From DASUBV01 sp036501025 (GTDB lineage Bacteria; Actinomycetota; Actinomycetes; Streptosporangiales; Streptosporangiaceae), in NCBI GenBank assembly GCA_036501025.1, contig DASYBB010000060.1:68432-132431 (forward strand): 64,000 bases of DNA, given 5' to 3'. The position numbers and the translations under genes were made by a program. Positions within the stretch are counted from its first letter, which is position 1. Each line of letters starts with the position of its first letter. A model generated the notes under the pieces. That model was given only the letters and a program-made list of their open reading frames with translations. It did not search any database and was not told the origin of the DNA. Shown here piece after piece: positions 24,288-32,170 of this stretch.

Positions 24288-24374
24288 CCGGCTTCCGCCC
24301 CCCGCCAGTGCCCGCAGCGAAAGCCGCTCAGCCGCAGTGCACGCCTCCTCCCCCGGTGCCCCGGTGCCGGGCAG

Positions 24375-25292
24375 CTAGCTGCCGGCCGCCTTGCGCAGCG
24401 TCCCGACCGTGATATGGGGCCAGCTGAGGCCGTTGAAGCGCAGGAATACCGTCTGCGAGTACTGCAGCTGGCTCGGGCTGGTCTGGCCCTGGAGGGTCTC
24501 CAGCCAGAAGGTCGCGGTGACGAGGGCCGCGTCGGCGTTGGACTGCCCGATGCCCTGCAGGAAGGCCGTGTTCGCGGTCCCGCCGCCCGGGACGGGAGTG
24601 TCGTTGGTCGCGATGTGCAGCGTCGTGGTCGAGGTGATGGTCTGGCCCTTTATCGCGGCGGTCAGGACATTGTTGGGATCGTTGACCATCGGCTGGGTGA
24701 CGCCGGCCAGCCCCGCGCCCGCGGTCCGGAACGCGCTGGCCGTGCTGAGGGTCTGCTCCGGGAAGTCGACGGTCTGGCCCGGATGGCCGATCGTGAACGG
24801 CTTGATGCCTACCGGCGGGATGGCAGGCGGCCCGGCCGCGGTGGTCGCGGTGCCCTGGGCCACGATGGTCGTCCCGTGCGGGATCGAGGCCAGGCGGGCC
24901 ACGGTGGGACCGACCTTCGGGTTGCTCGTCGCCGGGATCGCCACCCACAGGCCCGGCTCGATGTGCAGGCCGGCGTTCAGGTTGGTGTCCTTGACCTGCT
25001 GCAAGTAGGTCAGGCCGAACATGTTGATGTCGGGCTGCAGCAAGCCGCGGTTGGGGATCGCTCCGGGAATGGTGGCGAAGTCAATCTGGTCACTGGTTAC
25101 GTTGAGCTCGAGGAAGTGATCCTGCCCGGCCGAGTGATCCGGCCGCCAGATGACGTTGAAGCCATGGCCGGACCAGCTCCCGAGGAGCCCGGCCAGCGGG
25201 CCCAGCGGGTTAGCCGCAGCCCGCGGCGCGAGCTCCGCCTGATCCCCGATGGGCGGCAGCGGCTGGAAGGAAAAATCCGGTGCCAGTTCCAT
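24375..25292 (-). CDS. Lipocalin/FABP-like beta-barrel protein, probable ligand binder
   Basis: 305 residues, no signal peptide or membrane helix. GPLAGLLGSWSGHGFNVIWRP near residue 33 resembles the G-x-W-x-G-x-G opening of the nitrobindin/THAP4-like (FABP-related) haem or lipid barrels, and the rest is rich in short beta strands (TTTLHIATND, VTATFWLETLQGQ, LQYSQTVFLRFNG). I recall related proteins annotated only as hypothetical or haem-binding. Which ligand is bound is not determinable. It is convergent with the sigma partner gene, and its start near 25292 faces an empty 310-bp stretch. Confidence 0.65.
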   Translation of the reverse strand: MELAPDFSFQPLPPIGDQAELAPRAAANPLGPLAGLLGSWSGHGFNVIWRPDHSAGQDHFLELNVTSDQIDFATIPGAIPNRGLLQPDINMFGLTYLQQVKDTNLNAGLHIEPGLWVAIPATSNPKVGPTVARLASIPHGTTIVAQGTATTAAGPPAIPPVGIKPFTIGHPGQTVDFPEQTLSTASAFRTAGAGLAGVTQPMVNDPNNVLTAAIKGQTITSTTTLHIATNDTPVPGGGTANTAFLQGIGQSNADAALVTATFWLETLQGQTSPSQLQYSQTVFLRFNGLSWPHITVGTLRKAAGS

Positions 25293-25602
25293 GATGGCCC
25301 CCTTGCCTCAAGTGGAACGGTGATGCCCGCCGTTTCGCCGAAATGCCGGCTCGGTCCTGGGTCATCGTAATTCACGCCTGGTCAGCGCCGGGCTCGTTCG
25401 CTCCGGAGAAGCTCGGATGACGCCCCGGACTGGCCGTGGTCACCCGAGATCGAGATCGAGTTCACGTGGTCGACAGCACACGGCGGGGCTGATTCATCAG
25501 CCGGCGCCGGGGCCTCCCGGCCGGCTCGGGCCAAGAAAGGCAGCAGCGCACCAGCCGCCGGCCAGTCCGGGAAAGCGGCAGGGCCTCGGACGCGGGAAGC
25601 CG
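25293..25602. other. Intergenic region without a recognised gene
   Basis: 310 bp between two reverse-strand genes. It should contain the promoter of the beta-barrel gene. A short forward reading (25411-25610) has a plausible acidic and aromatic stretch (DWPWSPEIEIEF) but no start codon or partner, so it is not called. No repeat or hairpin stood out. Confidence 0.4.
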
Positions 25603-26028
25603 TCAGGCGTGCAGGCGATGCGGCGTGATTATCAGGGCTTCGGAAAACAGCGCGGCGAACTGGGCTGCCGTGCCGAAAAGCGCCCCGATGCGCTCGGTGT
25701 ACTTCGCCACGTACTGCGGCACCTGGTCGGCCGCGGGAAACCCCGGGACGTGCTCGGCGGTCCCGTCGATGCGGATGACATCCCGGCCGATATCGGTGAC
25801 GTCGAGTCCCAGGGCCACCCTCGGATTGTGGCTGATGCTGCGCAGCTTCACCTTCGCCGCGCGGCTGTACACGAGGATGGTCTCGTCGTCACGGAGCAGG
25901 AACCACACCGGCACGCTGTCAGGCCGCCCGTCGGCGCGCACGGTCGTCAGCCACGCCATCAGGTTGGCGCGCAGCCGGCCTTCGACATGCGCGCGGCGGT
26001 CATCGGGCAGATGCGACGTCAGCTCCAT
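25603..26028 (-). CDS. PPOX-class F420-dependent oxidoreductase (TIGR03667-like)
   Basis: 141 residues, one split-barrel flavin-binding domain: WLTTVRADGRPDSVPVWFLL, ILVYSRAAKVKLRSISHNPRVALGLDV and ALIITPHRLHA at the end. This order fits the actinobacterial PPOX class using F420 rather than FMN (Rv3369-like). Such enzymes reduce activated double bonds or act on F420H2-linked substrates. ATG 26028 is used since upstream sequence is Arg/Pro/Ser-rich and shows no domain. The gene is divergent from the 2OG oxygenase at 26419. Confidence 0.8.
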   Translation of the reverse strand: MELTSHLPDDRRAHVEGRLRANLMAWLTTVRADGRPDSVPVWFLLRDDETILVYSRAAKVKLRSISHNPRVALGLDVTDIGRDVIRIDGTAEHVPGFPAADQVPQYVAKYTERIGALFGTAAQFAALFSEALIITPHRLHA

Positions 26029-26418
26029 GGAGAAGGATCCTGGCAGACGCGGCCGCACGAAACGTCGTGCCGCGCCCAGGCACAGGCCGCTCGTCCGTGC
26101 CCAGCGGAATGACCTCTCACCGGGCAGGCCAGCCGGCCGGCCGGATAGTCGACAAGTTATCGCCGGAAGATGCTCCGGTACGCGTCCTACCACATCTGAG
26201 CTAGAAGCCGGCGGCCCGCGATATGAGGGTCGGCAGCCGGACGGCGGTCCGGCACCCATCATCAGCACCGCGGCGGCGGGAACCAGCGGATCTCCGGCGG
26301 GTCTGGGCGCAATGCCCATGCCCACGCAGCATTGACGGGTACGAAGGCGTCTCCCTTAGGCAACTCACATCGCGGCCGCGCCGCGATGCACCGGATTCAG
26401 GGGCCTAAGGAGCAGGCG
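26029..26418. other. Divergent intergenic region
   Basis: 390 bp between the reverse F420-type oxidoreductase and the forward 2OG oxygenase, expected to hold both promoters. A fairly AT-rich spot (TAGTCGACAAGTTATCGCC, about 26148-26165) may be a promoter element. No gene, repeat or hairpin is supported here. Confidence 0.4.
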
Positions 26419-27096
26419 ATGAGCTTGGAGAACATGCTGGGATCATGGGCGGGCCGGGTGGACGAACTGGCAGCGGAGTTCAGTTCGGCCCAGCCGTTCC
26501 CGCTGGTCGTGCTGGACGGGTTCGTGTCCGAAAGGCTCGCCAGCAACGGGCCGATGTCAAGGCGCTTCCATGACCTGATGCTGTCGGGCGCATTCGCGGA
26601 TATTCTCAGCCGGCTGGCCGGGCGGCCGCTGCTTGTTGACCCGTCGTTTCACGGCGCCGGATTCCACCAGGGCGGCGACGGCAGTTACCTGGACACGCAC
26701 GTCGACTTCAATATCCACCCACACCATGAGGACTGGCGGCGCGTGCTCAACGTGCTGCTGTACCTGAACCGGGACTGGGATCCCCGTTTCGGCGGGAGCC
26801 TGCTGGTTCGCCGAGATCCAGCGCAGGAGCCGAGATCAGTGCCCCCGCTGTTCAACCGGGGCGTGGTGATGCTGACGGGCGATGACACTTACCACGGCTA
26901 CCGCCGGATGACCCTGCCGCCCGGGGTTACCCGCAAGTCCGTCGCGGCCTACGCCTACGAACTCGTTCCGACCGGCAGCCTGCAGGCGCGCACCACGTCC
27001 TGGGCTCCGGAGGACGCGGGCATCCTCAAGCGTGCCCTGGCCCGGAACTGGACGTCGCTGGCCGCGGCTCGCGACCGGATGTTCCGGCGCCGGTGA
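26419..27096 (+). CDS. 2-oxoglutarate/Fe(II)-dependent oxygenase family protein
   Basis: 225 residues. The jelly-roll iron site is visible: H-x-D in YLDTHVDFNIHPHH (His and Asp ligands, about residues 94-96), distal His in DDTYHGYRRM (about residue 158) and a basic residue about ten positions on (GVTRKSVAAY) that would hold the 2-oxoglutarate carboxylate. LNVLLYLNRDWDPRFGGSLLV is typical of the family. It probably hydroxylates a small molecule or protein side chain. ATG 26419 follows AAGGAG by about 5 bp. Downstream there is no operon partner for 470 bp. Confidence 0.82.
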   Translation: MSLENMLGSWAGRVDELAAEFSSAQPFPLVVLDGFVSERLASNGPMSRRFHDLMLSGAFADILSRLAGRPLLVDPSFHGAGFHQGGDGSYLDTHVDFNIHPHHEDWRRVLNVLLYLNRDWDPRFGGSLLVRRDPAQEPRSVPPLFNRGVVMLTGDDTYHGYRRMTLPPGVTRKSVAAYAYELVPTGSLQARTTSWAPEDAGILKRALARNWTSLAAARDRMFRRR

Positions 27097-27563
27097 GCCT
27101 TGCAGGCGGACTGCGGGAGCCGACGATCGGGTCCAGCACCACGCGCTTTCGGGATTTCTACCGCTTTTGCCGGGGGCGGAAAGGGCGCCCTGACGACATT
27201 CGGCTCCCATAGGTCAAACGGCTTCCTGGACCGCCCGCTCAGGCGCCATTCGCACCAGGAAGCTCGATTCTGCACTCGGCGTCCCACGGATTACCGGTGT
27301 CCGCTTGCGGCCAGTCCGCCGGAATAGTCCCTCCCTTACCGGACATTAGTACACGCGCGCTGATGACCGTCGGCACCCCATGTATCCGTCTAACTACCCA
27401 TGGTAATGTGCAGCTACTGACTGGCAGGGCGGGATAACCAAGACCAACATGAGCCAGCTTTCGTGCACTATCGTCGCCAGCCGTTTCCCGGAGATGGCTT
27501 GACCGCCCAAGCCACCGGAATAGGCAGTCGGACTGGCGAGTTCCCGAACAGGAAGGAATCTCC
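27097..27563. other. Intergenic region before the secreted protein
   Basis: 467 bp with no supported gene. The second half contains an AT-richer patch (CATGGTAATGTGCAGC, about 27400-27415) that probably holds the promoter of the secreted protein. AGGAAGGA at 27550-27557 is the ribosome site. Overlapping frames look like out-of-frame translation. Confidence 0.4.
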
Positions 27564-28286
27564 ATGCGCAACCGCTTTGCGAGGGCGTGCTCAGTATTCG
27601 CGGCTGGGGTCGCCGTCACAACCGTGGTTGGCCTGTCCGCGGGGAGCGCGGCGAGCGCCTCGGTCGGGCCGGCCGCCACCCCGGCGTGCGGCTTACACTG
27701 CTTCAACCTGTTCAGCCTTGCCCTCGGCCGGCACACGATCCAGAACGCCTACGTCCCGGGTGACACCGGCACGGGCGGTAAGCCCGGCATAGAGGTCAAC
27801 CTGAACCACGCCAGCAACACCCACCCGAACGAGGACTTCACCGGCGCGAAGGTGGGCACCCTGCTGAACTTCTGCCCGAACTTCGGCGGCGTCGGCCTGG
27901 CGCAGACCTCGTACGTCTGCATCAACTATCCGTCCAGCTACCCGGTGTTCGAGGCCAACTGGTCGCCGTTCGGCAACGAGAGCGGCCTGTGCACCGGCTC
28001 CAAGCTGCCGCTGTTCAGCGGCAGGGAAACCACCCTGCAGAACTGCGGCGTAAACCCCACCACCATCTGGGTCGGCGACCTGGCCAACAGCGTCATCCGT
28101 GGCGGCCGCGTCTACTTCCCGTGGGTTAACGGCGCCAGCAGCACCTTCAGCCACGCGCTGGTGCTGACCGTCGACCCGAGTACCCACAATCCGATCAACC
28201 AGCTTCGCGTTCAGTCGCTGAACAAGCTGAAGGGCGGGACGGTTCCGGACACCCAGCAGTTCAGCTTCTCCATCGGCCCGGTCTAA
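27564..28286 (+). CDS. Secreted six-cysteine protein of unknown function
   Basis: 240 residues. A classical Sec signal peptide opens it: positive start MRNRFAR, hydrophobic core (SVFAAGVAVTTVVGLSAG) and a cleavage site after ASA near residue 32. The mature part has six cysteines (residues 42, 46, 104, 119, 143, 161), probably three disulphides, and is rich in Asn, Gly, Thr and aromatic residues, like small extracellular beta proteins. No enzyme motif or membrane helix is seen. Ribosome site AGGAAGGA precedes ATG 27564 by about 6 bp. A very strong hairpin follows 28 bp behind the stop, as for a highly expressed single gene. Confidence 0.75.
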   Translation: MRNRFARACSVFAAGVAVTTVVGLSAGSAASASVGPAATPACGLHCFNLFSLALGRHTIQNAYVPGDTGTGGKPGIEVNLNHASNTHPNEDFTGAKVGTLLNFCPNFGGVGLAQTSYVCINYPSSYPVFEANWSPFGNESGLCTGSKLPLFSGRETTLQNCGVNPTTIWVGDLANSVIRGGRVYFPWVNGASSTFSHALVLTVDPSTHNPINQLRVQSLNKLKGGTVPDTQQFSFSIGPV

Positions 28287-28314
28287 GCCGGAGGGGCTAG
28301 CACATCGAGAGCCC

Positions 28315-28349
28315 GGCCCGCGGCGGAGCACTGCCATCCGCCGCGGGCC
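28315..28349. terminator. Strong bidirectional hairpin terminator
   Basis: GGCCCGCGGCGGA and TCCGCCGCGGGCC are exact 13-bp complements around a 9-base loop. It lies between the convergent secreted-protein gene (stop 28286) and the SnoaL-like gene (stop 28412), so it can stop both. This is the best terminator in the window. Confidence 0.75.
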
Positions 28350-28411
28350 GCGGCCATAGAACAACGCAGCAATGACGCGCAACCCGGCATGTAATCCCGG
28401 TGGTTCTTCGA

Positions 28412-28840
28412 TCAGCTCGAGTGGTCGTCGGGGGCGACGGATGGCAGCTCCGCGAAGTAGTCGCGAAGCATGGCGATCTGCCCGTTGCGGAGGCGAAAGA
28501 TCTGCACGAGCGACATCGTCGTCCGCCGCCCGTCGGCTTCGTCGAAGGCGACGTCGATCTCGGCAATGAAAACGTCGGGATCCCGCGTGTCGTGCAGGAC
28601 GTAGGCGGACCGTTCCAGGTTCATCGTGCCCTGGTAGGTCGGTTGCTGGTGATACGCGCTGGTTCCGGTCCGGATCGCATCCCGGCCCACCAGGCGCCGG
28701 TGCAGCGGATGGCCGCCGGGAACCAGCGGCGCCTCGAGGACGCCATCCTCGGTGAACATCGCGGCGATCGCATCCGGATTCCGGGTGATCGCACCGGCAT
28801 GAATGTACCGCTCGAAGATTTCCTTATGCGCAAGCTCCAC
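28412..28840 (-). CDS. SnoaL-like / NTF2-like protein
   Basis: 142 residues from GTG 28840. One NTF2-like alpha+beta barrel: ELAHKEIFERYIHAGAITRNPDAIAAMFTEDGVLEAPL at the start, GRDAIRTG, and TMSLVQIFRLRNGQIAMLRDYF at the end. The family includes small isomerases, cyclases, hydratases and binding proteins; no ketosteroid-isomerase aspartate can be assigned with confidence. TAGAAT on this strand (28851-28846) ends 5 bp before GTG 28840, suggesting a leaderless transcript. The ATG at 28894 is the alternative. It is divergent from the Baeyer-Villiger-type monooxygenase, a common partnership in ketone breakdown. Confidence 0.75.
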   Translation of the reverse strand: MELAHKEIFERYIHAGAITRNPDAIAAMFTEDGVLEAPLVPGGHPLHRRLVGRDAIRTGTSAYHQQPTYQGTMNLERSAYVLHDTRDPDVFIAEIDVAFDEADGRRTTMSLVQIFRLRNGQIAMLRDYFAELPSVAPDDHSS

Positions 28841-28979
28841 TCTCAATTCTAGCTCGCCCCGCCGGGGGCTCGCTCCAGGGCCAGCGACCATCATGCCGGG
28901 ACGAATCGGTCCTCATGCTCGCCATGAGGACCGGAGTTAGGATTACGGACGTCAGCGCACGCGACCCGGAGGTCCAGCC

Positions 28980-30494
28980 ATGACGACCGCGCCCGCGAAA
29001 GCTCCCGCCCAGACCACCGAGGAGATCCAGGACGCCGGTCATGTCGATGTCCTCATCGTCGGCGCCGGTGTCTCCGGTATCGGCGCCGCGCACCACCTGC
29101 AGGAGCAGTTCCCCGACCGGACCTTCGTGATCCTCGACGCCCAGGACAACCGCGGCGGGACCTGGTGGACCCACCGGTATCCGGGCGTGCGCTCTGACAG
29201 CGACCTGTTCACCTATGGCTACCGGTTCAAGCCGTGGCGCGGTCCGTCGATCGCGGCGGGCGAGGAAATCCTCCACTACCTCGACGAGGTCATCGACGAG
29301 GACGGCCTCGCCCAGCACATCCGCTGCCAGCACCGGGTCACCGCGGCCAGCTGGTCCACCGCGGACCGCCGGTGGACCGTCGAGGTCAGCCGGGCCGACA
29401 CCGGGGAGCAGGTGCGGTTCACCACCGGCTTCCTGTGGATGTGCCAGGGCTACTACAACCACGCCAAGCCCTACCGCCCTGAGTGGGACGGCATGGACCG
29501 GTTCGGGGGCGTGCTCGTGCACCCCCAGGCGTGGCCCGAGGACCTGGACCTGGCCGGCCAGCGCGTCGTCGTGATCGGCTCCGGCGCCACGGCCGCAACG
29601 CTGATCCCGGCGATCGCCGAGCAGGCTGAGCACGTGACGATGCTGCAGCGATCTCCGTCCTACTTTTTCGCCCCACCCACCACGGACGAGCTCGCCGTCA
29701 CGCTGGCGGCTCTGGACATCCCCGATGAGTGGATGCACGAGATCATGCGCCGCCAGCACATGCAGCAGTACCACTGGCTGGCCCGGACGTCGTTCGAGGC
29801 GCCCGACGAGCTGCACGCGTTCCTCATGGACTCCATCCGGCCGCTGCTGCCCGAGGGCTTCGACATCGACAGGCACTTCACGCCGCGCTACCGGCCGTGG
29901 CAGCAGCGCATCGCCGTCGTCCCGGACGGCGACCTGTTCGCGGCGCTGCGCGAGGGCAAGGCGTCGATCGTCACCGACACCATCGACACGTTCACCGAGC
30001 ACGGCATAAAGGTCAGCTCCGGTGAGGAGATCCCGGCCGACATCGTGGTCACCGCCACCGGCTTCAACCTGTCGCTCCTCGGCGACGTCGCCTTCACCGT
30101 CGACGGCGAGCCGGTCGACTTCTCCGGCCGCGTCACCTGGCGCGGCATCATGGTCACCGGCGTGCCGAACATGGCGTATGTCTTCGGCTACTTCCGGCAC
30201 AGCTGGACCCTGCGGGTCGACCTGGTCAGCGATCTGGTCGGCCGCCTCCTCGCGAACATGCAAGACAAGCGCGCCACGATGGCGGTCCCGGAGCTGCGGC
30301 CCGAGGACAAGGACATGCCGCTGCGGCCGTGGTCCGATCCGGAGAACTTCAACGCCGGCTACGTCACCCGCTCCCAGCACATCTTGTTCAAGCAGGGCGA
30401 TCGCGAGCCGTGGACCCACATGCACGAGCACGAGCAGGAACGCGAGATCCTGCCCAAGGCCGACCTTGACGACGGGACGCTCGAGTACCGCTGA
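28980..30494 (+). CDS. Flavin-containing / Baeyer-Villiger-type monooxygenase
   Basis: 504 residues. FAD motif VGAGVSGIGAAHHL (residues 27-40), GGTWWTHRYPGVRSD as in BVMOs, the type I BVMO fingerprint F-x-G-x-x-x-H-x-x-x-W-P as FGGVLVHPQAWP (residues 175-186) and a second Rossmann motif VVVIGSGATAAT (NADPH, residues 196-207) are all intact. The enzyme inserts oxygen next to a carbonyl (ketone to ester) or oxygenates a heteroatom. ATG 28980 has GGAGG upstream. It is divergent from a SnoaL-like protein and, with the CocE esterase 1.7 kb downstream, could form an oxidise-then-hydrolyse route. Confidence 0.92.
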   Translation: MTTAPAKAPAQTTEEIQDAGHVDVLIVGAGVSGIGAAHHLQEQFPDRTFVILDAQDNRGGTWWTHRYPGVRSDSDLFTYGYRFKPWRGPSIAAGEEILHYLDEVIDEDGLAQHIRCQHRVTAASWSTADRRWTVEVSRADTGEQVRFTTGFLWMCQGYYNHAKPYRPEWDGMDRFGGVLVHPQAWPEDLDLAGQRVVVIGSGATAATLIPAIAEQAEHVTMLQRSPSYFFAPPTTDELAVTLAALDIPDEWMHEIMRRQHMQQYHWLARTSFEAPDELHAFLMDSIRPLLPEGFDIDRHFTPRYRPWQQRIAVVPDGDLFAALREGKASIVTDTIDTFTEHGIKVSSGEEIPADIVVTATGFNLSLLGDVAFTVDGEPVDFSGRVTWRGIMVTGVPNMAYVFGYFRHSWTLRVDLVSDLVGRLLANMQDKRATMAVPELRPEDKDMPLRPWSDPENFNAGYVTRSQHILFKQGDREPWTHMHEHEQEREILPKADLDDGTLEYR

Positions 30495-30877
30495 CTCATC
30501 CGCCAGAGCCGGAGGAGGCCCGGAAACTCGCGCCTGGCGCGCCGAGTTGCAGCCGATCGGCTCGCACGGGTGTCAAGTCGGTAGATAGCGCAGCGCGTTC
30601 GCCCATGAACGACTTCGGCGGGCTTCGCCGCTCGTGGCCGTCTGCACATCACTGCGGCGCTTCCCGCGCTGTCGTCTGGTCGGGTGAAGCACTTGACGAG
30701 GGCCGGGCGCCTCAGGCAGATTTGGGCTTACGGCGGCGACCGGCCGCCGAGCGCGGAACCTCCGCCCCAGCCGGGTTCCATTCGCGAAGGGGATTCGCCC
30801 TCTCGGTCATCGATGTCACGGGCCATCTTCTAGTACCGCGTCGCTGGGGGACGATGGTGTCGAGGAGATGCTTGTCC
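30495..30877. other. Intergenic region without a recognised gene
   Basis: 383 bp between the monooxygenase and the APH-fold protein. Overlapping frames are Arg-rich and show no domain. GAGGAG at 30862-30867 is the ribosome site of the next gene. No repeat or hairpin stood out. Confidence 0.4.
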
Positions 30878-31951
30878 ATGACCAGGGACGCCAGCTTCAA
30901 GAAGGTTGTCCGGCGCCACGCCGAGGAGACCGGGCAGCGCTACACCGAGGCGCTGACGGATCTCGGAGGGCTGGGTGCACGGATGCACCACGAGCCAGTT
31001 CCGGAGCGGCTGCTCGCTCATCTGCGGGATCACTACGGCATTGACCCGGTAGCGGCGACGAAGCTCAGCGTGCACAAGACCTACGTGTTTCGCATCGACC
31101 GTAATGACGGCAGCCCCTGGGTCGCCCGCGCGTTTCCCCCGGCCCGGCCGCGTGCCGGTGTTCTGGGCGACGCCGCAATCCTCAGGTTCCTCGAGCGGCA
31201 GGGCTATCCCGCCGAGCGCCTGGCAGCTGACGATGCGGTATCCGACTTCGACGGCAGCGCGGTCCTCGTGACGCAGTTCGTTGACGGCGCTCAGCTTCCC
31301 GAGAGTGCCGCGAAGTTCGCCATGATGGGAGAGCTGCTGGGACGGCTGCACGCGCTGCCGTACGACGAAGCCGCCGGCCGGCCGGGCGGGGCGAGCGGTG
31401 AGGATCCGAGCCGGGAGGGCACCCCGCGTCAGGACCTGCTGGCGGCCCTGTCATTTCTCGACGCCGTCGACACGAAGGTCGCGCCGCGCGAGCGCGGACG
31501 ATTCGAGCAGCTCCGCGACCAGGTGCGCTCGGCCGACGACGGCCACGGCCTTCCGGAGGGCCTGCTCCACGGAAACCTCCTTCACGCCCCCGATCACGCC
31601 ATCCTGAGCCAGCAAGGCCCCGTCGCGATCAACTGGAAGGCGTCCGGCCGCGGACCGCGCCTCGCCGACTTCGCTTACCTGGCCTGGGGCACTGGCTCGT
31701 GGAACCCGCGTCGGCCGAACCAGGAGCGGATCGACGCTGCCGTCAATGCTTACCGCCAGCACGTCGAGCCGACCGACGACGAGCTTGACCGCCTCGAGGC
31801 GGTCATGTACATCCGGGCGCTCTACCTCGTCTGCTTCGGCTATCGGCGCGCCCTCACCAACGGCTCGGCATTCAACGAGTGGGGATTCATCGAGCCGCCC
31901 GAGTACTTCAGCTCCACCGCAGCCGCTGTCCGAGCCGCGTTCCGCCGGTAG
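30878..31951 (+). CDS. Aminoglycoside phosphotransferase-fold protein with altered active site
   Basis: 357 residues with an APH/choline-kinase fold: LSVHKTYVFRIDRNDGSPWVARAF (glycine-poor loop and strand 3 Lys/Arg region), GELLGRLHALP, and the catalytic segment. The expected H-G-D-x-x-x-x-N catalytic loop reads HGNLLHAPDH (residues 231-240) and the metal-binding I-D-W reads INW (Asn at residue 252), so both acidic residues are Asn by GAC to AAC changes. The remaining helices look intact and the frame is clean, so it is not simply decaying; a pseudokinase or binding function is likely. The first 35 residues (FKKVVRRHAEETGQRYTEAL) are a short basic helix unit. ATG 30878 follows GAGGAG by 10 bp. 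Confidence 0.72.
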   Translation: MTRDASFKKVVRRHAEETGQRYTEALTDLGGLGARMHHEPVPERLLAHLRDHYGIDPVAATKLSVHKTYVFRIDRNDGSPWVARAFPPARPRAGVLGDAAILRFLERQGYPAERLAADDAVSDFDGSAVLVTQFVDGAQLPESAAKFAMMGELLGRLHALPYDEAAGRPGGASGEDPSREGTPRQDLLAALSFLDAVDTKVAPRERGRFEQLRDQVRSADDGHGLPEGLLHGNLLHAPDHAILSQQGPVAINWKASGRGPRLADFAYLAWGTGSWNPRRPNQERIDAAVNAYRQHVEPTDDELDRLEAVMYIRALYLVCFGYRRALTNGSAFNEWGFIEPPEYFSSTAAAVRAAFRR

Positions 31952-32170
31952 GCCGCTGATCCCGATGGCGAAGGCATCAGCGCGTGCGATCGCCCAGCGG
32001 GCTCGTTCGGCGGTTCTCGGCCGCCACCCCGAGGTCGCTTCATGCCAAACGATCATGCCGGCGAGCGGCCAGAACACCGCATAAATGTACAATCCGTAAA
32101 GATCAACTTGGGATGAGCGGCATCGCGGGAGGCCGGCCGGCTGCCGGCAGCGGCCGAAGGAGGCATACAC

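Noticed and set aside
24414..25370. 318-codon forward frame
   Set aside because: Antisense to the beta-barrel gene and composed of Arg/Gly/Val runs.
25411..25610. Forward reading with DWPWSPEIEIEF
   Set aside because: No start codon, no homologue recognised and short; could be a decayed tail but not supported.
28824..30431. 535-codon open frame antisense to the flavin monooxygenase
   Set aside because: The forward monooxygenase has all motifs; the reverse reading is Val/Arg/Gly-rich with no domain.
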